Source of the DNA: Pseudomonadota bacterium | GTDB lineage: Bacteria > Pseudomonadota > Gammaproteobacteria > Burkholderiales > Gallionellaceae | DNA: 64,000 nucleotides | Direction of reading: 5' to 3' | Assembly: GCA_021848465.1 (NCBI GenBank) | Contig: JAJZUP010000003.1 | Coordinates: 248,001 to 312,000 of the forward strand | Shown: in pieces, positions 56,152-64,000 of the stretch | How the letters are laid out: every line of letters starts with the position of its first letter | Position numbering within the stretch: the stretch's first letter is position 1 | Position numbers and translations under genes: made by a program | Notes under the pieces: model-generated | Seen by the model: the letters and a program-made list of their open reading frames with translations, nothing else | What the model was told of the DNA's origin: nothing | The model's database searches: none

Positions 56152-57024
56152 ATGACTGAACTCGCCGAGTTTTTTACCGCACTGCCCGCTGCATTTGTCG
56201 CCGCCAGCACCCTGCTCGGGCTGGTGGTGGGCAGCTTCCTGAACGTGGTCATCCACCGCCTGCCCAAAATGCTGGAGCTCGGCTGGCAACAGCAATGCGC
56301 CGAATTGGCCGGCAAGCCGCTGCCCGCGACCAAACCGTACAACCTGCTTGCGCCGCGCTCCGCCTGTCCACACTGCGGCCACGCCATCGGCGCACTGGAA
56401 AACATCCCGGTCATCAGCTACCTCGTGTTGCGCGGCCGCTGCAAATCCTGCCGCGCCCCGATTTCGATGCGCTATCCCGCAGTGGAACTGCTCAGCGGTC
56501 TGGCCTGCGGTTATGCCGCCTGGCACTTCGGCTTCGGGCTTCCCGCCCTTGCCGCCCTGGTTTTCATCTGGGCGCTGATCGCACTGACCTTCATCGACAT
56601 CGACACCCAGTTGCTGCCGGACAACATTACGCTGCCGCTGCTCTGGCTCGGCCTGCTGCTTAACCTGAACCACGCCTTTGTCCCGCTGCCGGACGCGGTA
56701 ATCGGCGCAATCGCCGGCTACCTGGCGCTGTGGAGCGTGTACTGGCTGTTCAAACTGCTGACCGGCAAGGAGGGCATGGGCTATGGCGACTTCAAGCTGC
56801 TGGCCGCGATCGGGGCCTGGCTGGGATGGCAGATGCTGCCGCTGGTGATCCTGCTGTCGTCGGTGGTCGGTGCCGTGGTGGGTATTGCCATGATGATTGC
56901 CGCCAAGCGCGGCCGTGACATCCCGATCCCGTTCGGCCCCTACCTCGCGGGCGGCGGCCTGATCGCCCTGCTGTGGGGCAACGCCCTTACCCACAGCTAC
57001 CTGCAACTCTTCGCCACCCCATGA
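56152..57024 (+). CDS. pilD: Type IV prepilin peptidase / N-methyltransferase
   Basis: A 290-residue bifunctional membrane enzyme that cleaves prepilin leader peptides and methylates the new N-terminus. The zinc motif (CPHC then CKSC), the catalytic Asp motifs FIDIDTQLLPD and GYGDFKLLAAIG (GxGDxK), and about seven membrane helices are present. It processes pilins and type II secretion pseudopilins. The stop overlaps the coaE start. Confidence 0.96.
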   Translation: MTELAEFFTALPAAFVAASTLLGLVVGSFLNVVIHRLPKMLELGWQQQCAELAGKPLPATKPYNLLAPRSACPHCGHAIGALENIPVISYLVLRGRCKSCRAPISMRYPAVELLSGLACGYAAWHFGFGLPALAALVFIWALIALTFIDIDTQLLPDNITLPLLWLGLLLNLNHAFVPLPDAVIGAIAGYLALWSVYWLFKLLTGKEGMGYGDFKLLAAIGAWLGWQMLPLVILLSSVVGAVVGIAMMIAAKRGRDIPIPFGPYLAGGGLIALLWGNALTHSYLQLFATP

Positions 57025-57650
57025 ACGAGGCTGCGCCCCCGTCACTCCTGATCGGCATGACCGGCGGCATCGGCAGCGGCAAGACCACCGTAGCGGAACT
57101 GTTTGCCCGCCTCGGCGCGCGCATCATCGACACGGACGAATTGTCGCGCAACCTGACGCAGGCTGACGGAGCGGCCATCACGCCAATCCGCGCGGCCTTC
57201 GGCGGCGCCTATATCGACGCAGATGGCGCAATGGACCGCAAGCGGATGCGCGAGCTGGTTTTCTCGACGCCGGAAGCCAAAACCCGCCTTGAAGCAATCC
57301 TGCACCCGCTGATCTTCGCGCAAGCGCAGCAGCAGGCCGCCCTGCCGACCGCCGCGCCATACACCGTGCTGGTGGTGCCGCTGCTGACCGAGTCCGGCAG
57401 CTATCGCAAACTGGTACAGCGCATCCTGGTGGTGGACTGCCCGGAAGAAACCCAGCTCCAGCGCACCATGCAGCGTAGCGGCCTGGAACGTGCCGCGGCC
57501 TTGTCCATCATGGCCCACCAGGCCGGCCGTGGCGAGCGCCTGCGCCAGGCCGATGACGTCATCCTCAACGACGGCAGCCTGGAGGATTTATCGGCTCAGG
57601 TAGGCAAAATGCATGAAAAATACCTGTCTTTATGCCACAGAAGCAATTGA
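57021..57650 (+). CDS. coaE: Dephospho-CoA kinase
   Basis: A 209-residue P-loop kinase that finishes coenzyme A synthesis. P-loop is MTGGIGSGKTTV; IIDTDELSRNLT and the lid region HPLIFAQ match CoaE. The start ATG 57021 overlaps the pilD stop (ATGA). The pilD-coaE-zapD-yacG order is common in Beta- and Gammaproteobacteria. Confidence 0.96.
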   Translation: MNEAAPPSLLIGMTGGIGSGKTTVAELFARLGARIIDTDELSRNLTQADGAAITPIRAAFGGAYIDADGAMDRKRMRELVFSTPEAKTRLEAILHPLIFAQAQQQAALPTAAPYTVLVVPLLTESGSYRKLVQRILVVDCPEETQLQRTMQRSGLERAAALSIMAHQAGRGERLRQADDVILNDGSLEDLSAQVGKMHEKYLSLCHRSN

Positions 57651-57710
57651 CGATATGAAACTCTCCATATATCGTTGCGCCCTAAATTTACCCGCTATTG
57701 CGATGGTTCG

Positions 57711-58466
57711 ATGATCAGTTACGAATTTCCCCTGAATGAACGTGTGCGCACCCTGCTGCGTCTCGAAGATTTGTTCACCCGGGTGGAAATGTTCATCGCG
57801 CGCAACGCAAGCGCAGATCACCACGCCGCTCTCGGCGTCCTGTTTGAAATTCTCGAAGTCGCTGCACGCGCCGATCTCAAATCCGACCTGCTGCAAGAGC
57901 TCGAGCGCCAGAAAAAAATCCTGTCCTCGCTGCACAGCAACCCGGCCATTTCGGAAGCCGCGCTGGAAGCCATTCTCGCCGAGATCGATACCGCCAGCAC
58001 CGACCTGCTTGCCATGAACGGCAAGATCGGCCAGCACCTGCGCGACAACGAGTGGCTGATGGGCATCAAGCAGCGTGCCTGCATTCCCGGAGGCGTATGC
58101 GAGTTCGACCTGCCTTCCTACCACTACTGGCAGCATCGCAGCACCGAAGAGCGCCGCCAGCACTTGCAAGACTGGCTGGGACCGATGCTGCCGCTACAGG
58201 AAGGGCTGGGCATCATCCTCAAGCTGTTGCGCGAAAGCGGCAAGGTTCATCATTTCACGGCGCTGCGCGGCAGCTTCCAGCAGATGCAGGGCGGCAAGAT
58301 TGCGCAGATGCTCATCATCGACGTGGACGACGCACAACCGTGCATCCCGGAAATCAGCGCCAACAAATACGCGCTCAACATCCGCTTCGTCACCGCCGAC
58401 TATGCGGCCAAGACCACCCTCTACGACAACGACGTACCCTTCGACCTGACTTTCTGTTCGCTGTAA
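57711..58466 (+). CDS. zapD: Cell division protein ZapD
   Basis: A 251-residue protein that bundles FtsZ filaments. It starts [20 protein letters not shown], the ZapD hallmark, and has the FDLPSYHYW motif in the middle. The helical N-terminal and beta C-terminal ([13 protein letters not shown]) parts match the family. Its TAA stop shares one base with the yacG start. Confidence 0.94.
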   Translation: MISYEFPLNERVRTLLRLEDLFTRVEMFIARNASADHHAALGVLFEILEVAARADLKSDLLQELERQKKILSSLHSNPAISEAALEAILAEIDTASTDLLAMNGKIGQHLRDNEWLMGIKQRACIPGGVCEFDLPSYHYWQHRSTEERRQHLQDWLGPMLPLQEGLGIILKLLRESGKVHHFTALRGSFQQMQGGKIAQMLIIDVDDAQPCIPEISANKYALNIRFVTADYAAKTTLYDNDVPFDLTFCSL

Positions 58467-58660
58467 TGTCTTCCGGAAAGCCCCCCATAGTCACCTGCCC
58501 CACCTGTGGCAAAGAGCATGCCTGGAATAGCAGCAACCGCTATCGCCCATTCTGCAGCGAGCGCTGCAAACTGATCGACCTCGGCAAGTGGGCCAACGAA
58601 GAATATCGCGTCGAACAACGCGAAGCGGATCACGGCGCGCCGGAAGACCTCCAGGCCTGA
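58466..58660 (+). CDS. yacG: DNA gyrase inhibitor YacG
   Basis: A 64-residue zinc protein with four Cys (CPTC and CSERC) and the motif [19 protein letters not shown]. YacG binds GyrB and inhibits gyrase. The last 31 bp overlap the convergent Nudix-ThiE gene, so the acidic tail of YacG is coded opposite the C-terminus of that protein. Confidence 0.94.
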   Translation: MSSGKPPIVTCPTCGKEHAWNSSNRYRPFCSERCKLIDLGKWANEEYRVEQREADHGAPEDLQA

Positions 58661-59598
58661 CGCAACAGGGCGACCCCGTGCGCCCCTTGCCGCCAGGCTT
58701 CCTGCATCATTCCCAGCGACATCCCGCCCAGCGCATAGACCGGAATCGTAGCGCCTGCCACATGCTGCGCAAACGCTTGCCACCCGAGCGCCGGCTCGCC
58801 CGGATGCGATTGCGTCTGCAGCACGGGGCTCAGCAACGCGAAGTCGCATCCCAACGCCTCGGCGCGGCGCAACTCTTCGACGCTGTGGCAGGAAGCGCCG
58901 CACCACGCCACCTCGGGTCTGGCCTCCAGCTCCGCCAGTTGCCGCGCGGTCAGTTGCACGCCATCCGCTCCGACTTGCTGTGCCAGCGCGACATCCGCAT
59001 TCACCAGCAGCTTTGCGCCATACGGCCGCATCATGTCCCGCATACGCACGGCCAATGCAAGTACCGACTCACGCGCCAGCCCTTTTTCGCGCAACTGCAC
59101 CAGACGCAATCCCTCATCCAGTTTCGCTTCCAGTCGCTCAAGGAATTTTCGCTCGCCTAATTCCGCCACATTGCTGATTGCATACAACGCGGGCAATTCC
59201 AGCGCGCGCAGGATCGGCGCATTCGCCGGCAGGATCGGTGCCACCGTGGCTGCGCCGGGCAACTGCCAGGCAAACTGCTGCCCCTCATGCGGGTGCGGCT
59301 CCCCGCCCCACGCCGTCACACGGAAGAAATTCAGCCGCACGGTCGCATGCGGGTAAGTGAATACCCGCGTCAGCCATGGATAAGCCTGCTGAACCTCGAT
59401 GCCCAACTCCTCATGCAGCTCGCGTACCAACGCATGATGCGGCGTCTCGCCCGGCTCGACCTTGCCGCCAGGAAATTCCCAATAGCCGGCCCAGATCTTG
59501 TCTGCGGGGCGTTGCGCCAGCAAGTATGTGCCTTCCGGACGCAGCAACACCGCGGCAGAAACTTCTACGGTTTTACTTTCTCCGACCCGTGTATTCAA
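58630..59598 (-). CDS. Nudix hydrolase (MutT-like) fused to a ThiE/TenI-like domain
   Basis: A 322-residue fusion. Residues about 10-135 are a Nudix domain: [20 protein letters not shown] followed by ELHEELGI is the full Nudix box, as in MutT, which removes 8-oxo-dGTP. Residues about 145-320 are a TIM barrel of the thiamine phosphate synthase family ([40 protein letters not shown] and PVYALGGMS). This fused form occurs in many Proteobacteria; whether the barrel makes thiamine phosphate is uncertain. Confidence 0.92.
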   Translation of the reverse strand: MNTRVGESKTVEVSAAVLLRPEGTYLLAQRPADKIWAGYWEFPGGKVEPGETPHHALVRELHEELGIEVQQAYPWLTRVFTYPHATVRLNFFRVTAWGGEPHPHEGQQFAWQLPGAATVAPILPANAPILRALELPALYAISNVAELGERKFLERLEAKLDEGLRLVQLREKGLARESVLALAVRMRDMMRPYGAKLLVNADVALAQQVGADGVQLTARQLAELEARPEVAWCGASCHSVEELRRAEALGCDFALLSPVLQTQSHPGEPALGWQAFAQHVAGATIPVYALGGMSLGMMQEAWRQGAHGVALLRQAWRSSGAP

Positions 59599-59654
59599 TT
59601 TCTCTCCACAAACTTGCCATCACGCAGCCTGGGATGCCGCCCATGCACTCATCA

Positions 59655-60416
59655 TCAGAAACGGAACCCGATGCCAACACTGGCATAGTAGTTCGAACTC
59701 ACCTGCGCCAGCGGGCTGCTCAACGCATTGCCCTGCAATTGCCGTGCCTCGAGGCTGCCCAGCAACTCCCATTCCCGCCCCAGCGCATACGACCACAGCA
59801 CGCCCTCGCTATTGAACAAACGCCCCTGCTCGGCGACATAGGCCGGCAGGCCGCTGCTGGCCGCCTGCTGCGCGTTGATCCCGTAATAACTTTGCATCGC
59901 AATGCTGTCCGCCCAGGTGGATTGCACGAACACACCGGCTTGCAAGCTGTCCCCGCCATATACGCCCGCCGTCAGGCGCATGTCGGCCTGCGCGCCATAG
60001 TTGCTGTCCGCATGCTGCCGGTAGCGCAACAGCAGCCAGAGCGGCATCGGCCCAATTGCAAAATTCAATTCGGCATGCGCCCCCGCTGAAACATTGGGCG
60101 CAATGCTCTCGATTTTATGGCTGGTCAGGAACGGCGAAGCCGTGCTGTCGCGCCCGCCTTCATAAGCAAGCTGCACCCCCAGCGCAAGGTTCGAAAATAC
60201 ATCGGCGCGCGCACCGCCTTCCAGCACCCCTTGCGTGGTGCGTGCAAAATACACATCGCCGTAATAACTGACCGTCGGGATCGCCATCACCTGCTGCGTG
60301 GTATCCCCGTCGTAGACCGGGTGCGACCAGGCGGCCACACCGAAATTGTTGGTTGCTTCTGCCGCCCCTGCCGCACAAGGCGCCAGCAGCGCCAGGCAAA
60401 AAAACACTCTACTCAC
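59655..60416 (-). CDS. MipA/OmpV family outer membrane protein
   Basis: A 253-residue exported beta-barrel protein. The signal peptide is MSRVFFCLALLAPCAAGAAE. The family start (FGVAAWSHPVYDGDTTQQVM then PTVSYYGD) and the end with a terminal aromatic (SVGIGFRF) are intact. MipA scaffolds peptidoglycan enzymes in E. coli; OmpV relatives are porin-like. The start overlaps the stop of the unknown gene upstream by 4 bp. Confidence 0.87.
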   Translation of the reverse strand: MSRVFFCLALLAPCAAGAAEATNNFGVAAWSHPVYDGDTTQQVMAIPTVSYYGDVYFARTTQGVLEGGARADVFSNLALGVQLAYEGGRDSTASPFLTSHKIESIAPNVSAGAHAELNFAIGPMPLWLLLRYRQHADSNYGAQADMRLTAGVYGGDSLQAGVFVQSTWADSIAMQSYYGINAQQAASSGLPAYVAEQGRLFNSEGVLWSYALGREWELLGSLEARQLQGNALSSPLAQVSSNYYASVGIGFRF

Positions 60417-61003
60417 TTCTGCTCCGATTTATTTCCGTTTTTGTCATCGCCGCACCGCATGGCGCACTGCTCATTCCAGATCGGATTGTCGCGGTCCTCC
60501 GCCGCCAGCTTCCCGATGTCCTCAGGATACACATGCCAAAAGGACTGGTCTATCGCCGCTTCGCGGTATAGCGTGTCTTTCTTGTCGTGATGGAACGGGC
60601 ACCACCAGTTCTCCACCAGTTTCACCAGGTACGCATGCCACTCGAACACGGCCACGCTGACCGGGCAATACCAGGTGCAGTTGAAAATCCAGAACAGTTT
60701 CGATTGCGTCGGGCTGAGCGGATAGCCGGGCTGCATCGTGATCTGGTTTTTCAGCGTGTAGCGGAAGCTGCGGCGCGCCGGCAGGAAAGCCGACAGCGGC
60801 TTGATGTTGCGCGCCCCCATCATGCTCAGGTGCAGGTATGAAATCCCGGCGCTCAGCAGCACGAACGGCAGCGTCAGCAACGGCAGGTAGATCAGCCACA
60901 CCCCAAAGAAGCGCCGCACAAAAGACAGTTTACGGTGATCGCGGCCAATCAGCACGCGCGCCGTATCTGCATCATGCGGTCCGTAATTTTCACAGGCTTT
61001 CAT
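60413..61003 (-). CDS. Unknown Cys/Trp/His-rich membrane protein
   Basis: A 196-residue protein with one or two hydrophobic segments (about 32-62: FFGVWLIYLPLLTLPFVLLS). Then comes a soluble part with CTWYCPVSVAVFEWHAYLVK, WWCPFHHDKK and NEQCAMRC, which could bind metal or form disulphides. No family is recognised. It is translationally coupled to MipA and divergent from napA, so it may be co-regulated with nitrate respiration. The 253-bp gap to napA has no clear FNR or NarL box. Confidence 0.7.
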   Translation of the reverse strand: MKACENYGPHDADTARVLIGRDHRKLSFVRRFFGVWLIYLPLLTLPFVLLSAGISYLHLSMMGARNIKPLSAFLPARRSFRYTLKNQITMQPGYPLSPTQSKLFWIFNCTWYCPVSVAVFEWHAYLVKLVENWWCPFHHDKKDTLYREAAIDQSFWHVYPEDIGKLAAEDRDNPIWNEQCAMRCGDDKNGNKSEQK

Positions 61004-61256
61004 CTCGCACCTCCAAAGATCAGGTCAAAGGGAACGGCTCACGAAACGGATCAGCCGGATTGTATAACGATCGCGCACAGCGAGCCGCTCAATACGCGCT
61101 CGCATTTTCACGCCGCAGCGGCGCGCCGAAATTTGCGGGGCGCAACTGGAGCCGGCCGGTATTTGCTTAACCGGGAAATTCCGGTTTGCCCATCTTGCAA
61201 AGATGGTGATAAAGTTTACATGTATTCAGCGTCAATCTTTTAACGGGGGTTCTGCC

Positions 61257-63998
61257 ATGAATAAGTCACGCCGCGATTTCCTTAAACAAAGCATGGCAGC
61301 CGCATCGATTGCGACGTTGGGCAATGGCGCGGTCGCGGAGGTTGCCGAGGCCACCGTCCAGCAGACCGAATCAGGCTGGCGCTGGGATAGAGGGGTGTGC
61401 CGCTTTTGCGGCGTCGGCTGCGGCATCCAGATTGCCACCGAAAAAGGCCGCATCGTTGCCACCAAGGCCGATCCGGATGCCCCGGTTAATCGCGGCCTGA
61501 ACTGCATCAAGGGTTACTTCAACGGCAAGATCATCTACGGCAAGGATCGCCTCACCCAGCCGCTGCTGCGCATGAAGAATGGCAAGTTCGACAAGCATGG
61601 CGATTTCGTACCGGTATCCTGGGAGCGGGCATTCGACGAAATGGAAAAACAGTTTCGCCGTGCCTACGGCGAGCTCGGGCCGACCGGTATCGGATTCTTC
61701 GGCTCCGGCCAGCAAACCGTCCAGGAAGGCTATGCCGCAGTCAAGCTATTCAAGGCGGGATTCCGCAGCAACAACATAGACCCCAACGCCAGGCATTGCA
61801 TGGCGTCAGCGGTTTCTGCGTTCATGCAGGTGTTCGGCATTGACGAGCCGTCAGGCAACTACGACGACATCGAACACACCGACACCATGGTGGTTTGGGG
61901 CGCCAACATGGCTGAAATGCACCCGGTCCTGTGGACGCGCGTCACCGACCGCAAGCTGGGCAGCCCGGACAAGGTGCGCGTGGTCAACCTCACCACCGCC
62001 AGCAACATGACCTCCGGCATCGCCGACATCGAAATCATCTTCAAGCCCAGCACCGACCTCGCCATCATGAATTACCTCGCGCGCGAAATCGTCACCCGCG
62101 ACGCGGTGAACTGGGACTTCGTCAACAAGCATTGTGTCTTCGCCACCGGACCGACCGACATCGGTTACGGACTGCGCGGCTCCGACAAGTTTGACTACCC
62201 CACGGAGAAGGACACCAATGCCAAGGAGCTGACCATGCAGCTCGATGCGGCCGAGGCCGTAGCGCAAGGCAAGTCGGCCGGGATGACCGTGGAGCAGAAG
62301 AACCGCACCACCCCCGACAAGCAATGGCTGATCAAATTCGAAGACTTCAAGCAGGGTGTTGCGCCCTACACGCTGGACTTCGTGGCCAGCCTCGCCAAGG
62401 GCGATCCGGATGAGCCGCTGGAGGATTTCAAGAACAAGCTCCGGCAACTCGCCGATCTCTACATCGAGAAAAATCGCAAGGTAGTGAGTTTCTGGACCAT
62501 GGGTTTCAACCAGCACCAGCGCGGCACCTGGGTAAACGAGCAGGCCTACATGCTGCACCTCCTGCTCGGCAAGCAGGCCATGCCGGGGAATGGTGCTTTC
62601 TCACTGACCGGGCAGCCCTCTGCCTGCGGCACCGCGCGCGAAGTCGGCGTGTTCGCCCATCGGCTGCCTGCCGACATGGTGGTAAACGATGCCAAGCATC
62701 GCGAGCACTCCGAACACCTCTGGAACCTGCCCGCCAAGACGCTGAATCCGAAGATCGGCAGCCATTTCACCAAGCTGATGCGTGACCTCGAGGACGGCTC
62801 GGTGAAGTGGGCCTGGGTCCAGGTCTGCAACCCGTTCCAGGACACGGCCAATGCCAACCACTGGATCCACGCCGCACGCGAGAAGGACAACTTCATCGTT
62901 GTTTCGGATGGCTACCCCGGCATCTCTGCCAAGGTGGCAGACCTGGTGCTGCCGTCAGCAATGATTTTCGAAAAATGGGGCGCCTACGGCAACGCCGAGC
63001 GCCGCACCCAGATGTGGCGCGAACAGGTTCCGCCGCCGGGACAGGCGCGCAGCGACGTCTGGCAAATCATCGAGTTTTCCAAACGCTTCAAACTGAAGGA
63101 TGTGTGGCACGAACAAAAGGTGCCCGGCCTCAAGGAAAACGGATTCGAGGACGGCAAACTTCCGGATGTGCTGACCGCATCGGGCTACTCGCCGGACGCC
63201 TCGCTCTACGAAGTGCTGTTCGCCACGCCCGCCAACAAGCAGATGAAATGGCCGGACGCCATCGCCAATGGGCATGACAACCATACGGCCACGCTGCTCA
63301 ACGATGGCTGGTTCCCGGAAAAGGCGCTGTTCGAGGAATACGCCCAGTTCGGGCGCGGTCATGCGCACGACCTAGCCGACTTCGATGTTTACTTCCGCGA
63401 TGATGTGCGCGGCTTGAAGTGGCCGGTTGTGAACGGCAAGGAAACACAATGGCGCTTCAACGAAGAGTACGACCCCTATGTCAAGAAAGGGAGCGGTTTC
63501 GATTTCTACGGACCGGCAGGAAAGTCCCTGCCCAGCGGCGACCTCGGCAACATCACCGACCCGAACAAGACCGACATCGCAGGCAAGGCCAAGATTTTCT
63601 TCCGCCCTTATGCTGCGCCGGTAGAGCAGCCGGATGAGCATTATGACCTGTGGCTTTCCACCGGACGCGTACTGGAGCACTGGCACTCCGGCACCATGAC
63701 CCGGCGCGTGCGGGAACTGCATTTTGCCGTACCGGCGGCATTGATCTACATGCACCCGGAAGACGCCAAAGCGCGCGGACTGAAACAGGACGATGTCGCC
63801 TGGATCGAATCGCGCCGGGGCAAGATCAAGGCCGTGGTGGAGACCCGGGGCCGGCGCAACCGCCCGCCGAAAGGACTGGTATTCGTACCGTGGTTCGACG
63901 AAGGCGTATTCATCAACAAGGTTACGCTGGATGCGACCTGCCCGATCTCGAAGCAGACCGACTTCAAAAAATGTGCAGTCAGAATCTTCAAGGCCTGA
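61257..63998 (+). CDS. napA: Periplasmic nitrate reductase catalytic subunit
   Basis: A 913-residue molybdoenzyme exported by Tat (SRRDFLKQ). The 4Fe-4S cluster site is CRFCGVGC...NCIKGYF and the molybdenum-ligand Cys is in ARHCMASAV. Bis-MGD motifs such as [36 protein letters not shown] and [16 protein letters not shown] are all present. At 913 residues it is longer than the usual 830-residue proteobacterial form and closer to the long Campylobacter-type NapA. The start ATG 61257 follows GGGGG. It appears to be the first gene of its operon; no napD lies upstream. The gene is complete, ending 2 bp from the window edge. Confidence 0.96.
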   Translation: MNKSRRDFLKQSMAAASIATLGNGAVAEVAEATVQQTESGWRWDRGVCRFCGVGCGIQIATEKGRIVATKADPDAPVNRGLNCIKGYFNGKIIYGKDRLTQPLLRMKNGKFDKHGDFVPVSWERAFDEMEKQFRRAYGELGPTGIGFFGSGQQTVQEGYAAVKLFKAGFRSNNIDPNARHCMASAVSAFMQVFGIDEPSGNYDDIEHTDTMVVWGANMAEMHPVLWTRVTDRKLGSPDKVRVVNLTTASNMTSGIADIEIIFKPSTDLAIMNYLAREIVTRDAVNWDFVNKHCVFATGPTDIGYGLRGSDKFDYPTEKDTNAKELTMQLDAAEAVAQGKSAGMTVEQKNRTTPDKQWLIKFEDFKQGVAPYTLDFVASLAKGDPDEPLEDFKNKLRQLADLYIEKNRKVVSFWTMGFNQHQRGTWVNEQAYMLHLLLGKQAMPGNGAFSLTGQPSACGTAREVGVFAHRLPADMVVNDAKHREHSEHLWNLPAKTLNPKIGSHFTKLMRDLEDGSVKWAWVQVCNPFQDTANANHWIHAAREKDNFIVVSDGYPGISAKVADLVLPSAMIFEKWGAYGNAERRTQMWREQVPPPGQARSDVWQIIEFSKRFKLKDVWHEQKVPGLKENGFEDGKLPDVLTASGYSPDASLYEVLFATPANKQMKWPDAIANGHDNHTATLLNDGWFPEKALFEEYAQFGRGHAHDLADFDVYFRDDVRGLKWPVVNGKETQWRFNEEYDPYVKKGSGFDFYGPAGKSLPSGDLGNITDPNKTDIAGKAKIFFRPYAAPVEQPDEHYDLWLSTGRVLEHWHSGTMTRRVRELHFAVPAALIYMHPEDAKARGLKQDDVAWIESRRGKIKAVVETRGRRNRPPKGLVFVPWFDEGVFINKVTLDATCPISKQTDFKKCAVRIFKA

Positions 63999-64000
63999 AG

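Noticed and set aside
54861..56414. A 517-residue minus-strand frame opposite pilC
   Set aside because: It covers pilC and part of pilD and shows shadow composition (His/Asp/Gly-rich); no ribosome site or family.

Overview
The window reads as a chromosomal stretch of a GC-rich betaproteobacterium. The gene set (roxA, aat/bpt, zapD-yacG, pilC-pilD-coaE, small c-type cytochromes, a Nap-type nitrate reductase) points to the Nitrosomonadales/Gallionellaceae part of the class. That placement is inferred from gene content and style, not from a search. The organism looks motile, rich in cyclic-di-GMP signalling and chemotaxis, and able to respire nitrate. No rRNA, tRNA, CRISPR array or complete insertion sequence was found.

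Layout. 1-3 kb: a four-PAS histidine kinase and its NarL-type regulator (cut by the left edge), divergent from mutS. 5.7-8.5 kb: a visibly AT-rich two-gene insert, a superfamily 1 helicase plus a DUF2290 protein. 8.7-20.6 kb: small conserved proteins and two divergent GGDEF-EAL proteins, one fused to a complete LuxR-type autoinducer-binding and HTH module. The same stretch holds a 140-bp hairpin repeat, a dienelactone hydrolase, slyD-bcp, the ribosomal oxygenase roxA and a lipoprotein. 20.7-27.3 kb: a metallo-beta-lactamase-fold hydrolase, bamC-dapA, an MgtE_N-CorA transporter, an HD-GYP protein and aroE-mtgA. 27.3-30.6 kb: a zinc-type uptake cassette without an ATPase gene. 30.7-31.4 kb: a small unknown gene and flaG behind a near-perfect sigma-28 promoter. 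31.4-34.1 kb: tonB and an RNB ribonuclease.

34.2-42.2 kb: an EF-hand protein, a cytochrome c, an ExeA-like ATPase, and a PAS protein plus CZB chemoreceptor (a split Aer, also behind a sigma-28 promoter). These are followed by the tightly overlapping esterase-aat-bpt-pyrD cluster. 42.3-43.8 kb is accessory: a RES-domain gene without antitoxin between two inverted copies of a structured repeat of about 208 bp. 43.8-48.6 kb: a complete liv branched-chain amino acid ABC operon. 48.7-53.3 kb: a cytochrome c, an orphan ParA, ilvD, lgt and a HEPN/MNT toxin-antitoxin pair whose antitoxin is frameshifted at a run of eight C. 53.5-61.0 kb: a CNNM/CorC protein, pilC-pilD-coaE-zapD-yacG, a Nudix-ThiE fusion, MipA and an unknown membrane protein. 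61.3-64.0 kb: napA, apparently first gene of a nap operon that continues beyond the right edge.

The strongest leads for new biology are the LuxR-GGDEF-EAL fusion, the structured repeats around the RES gene, the helicase-DUF2290 insert, the frameshifted HEPN/MNT pair and the sigma-28-controlled small gene next to flaG.
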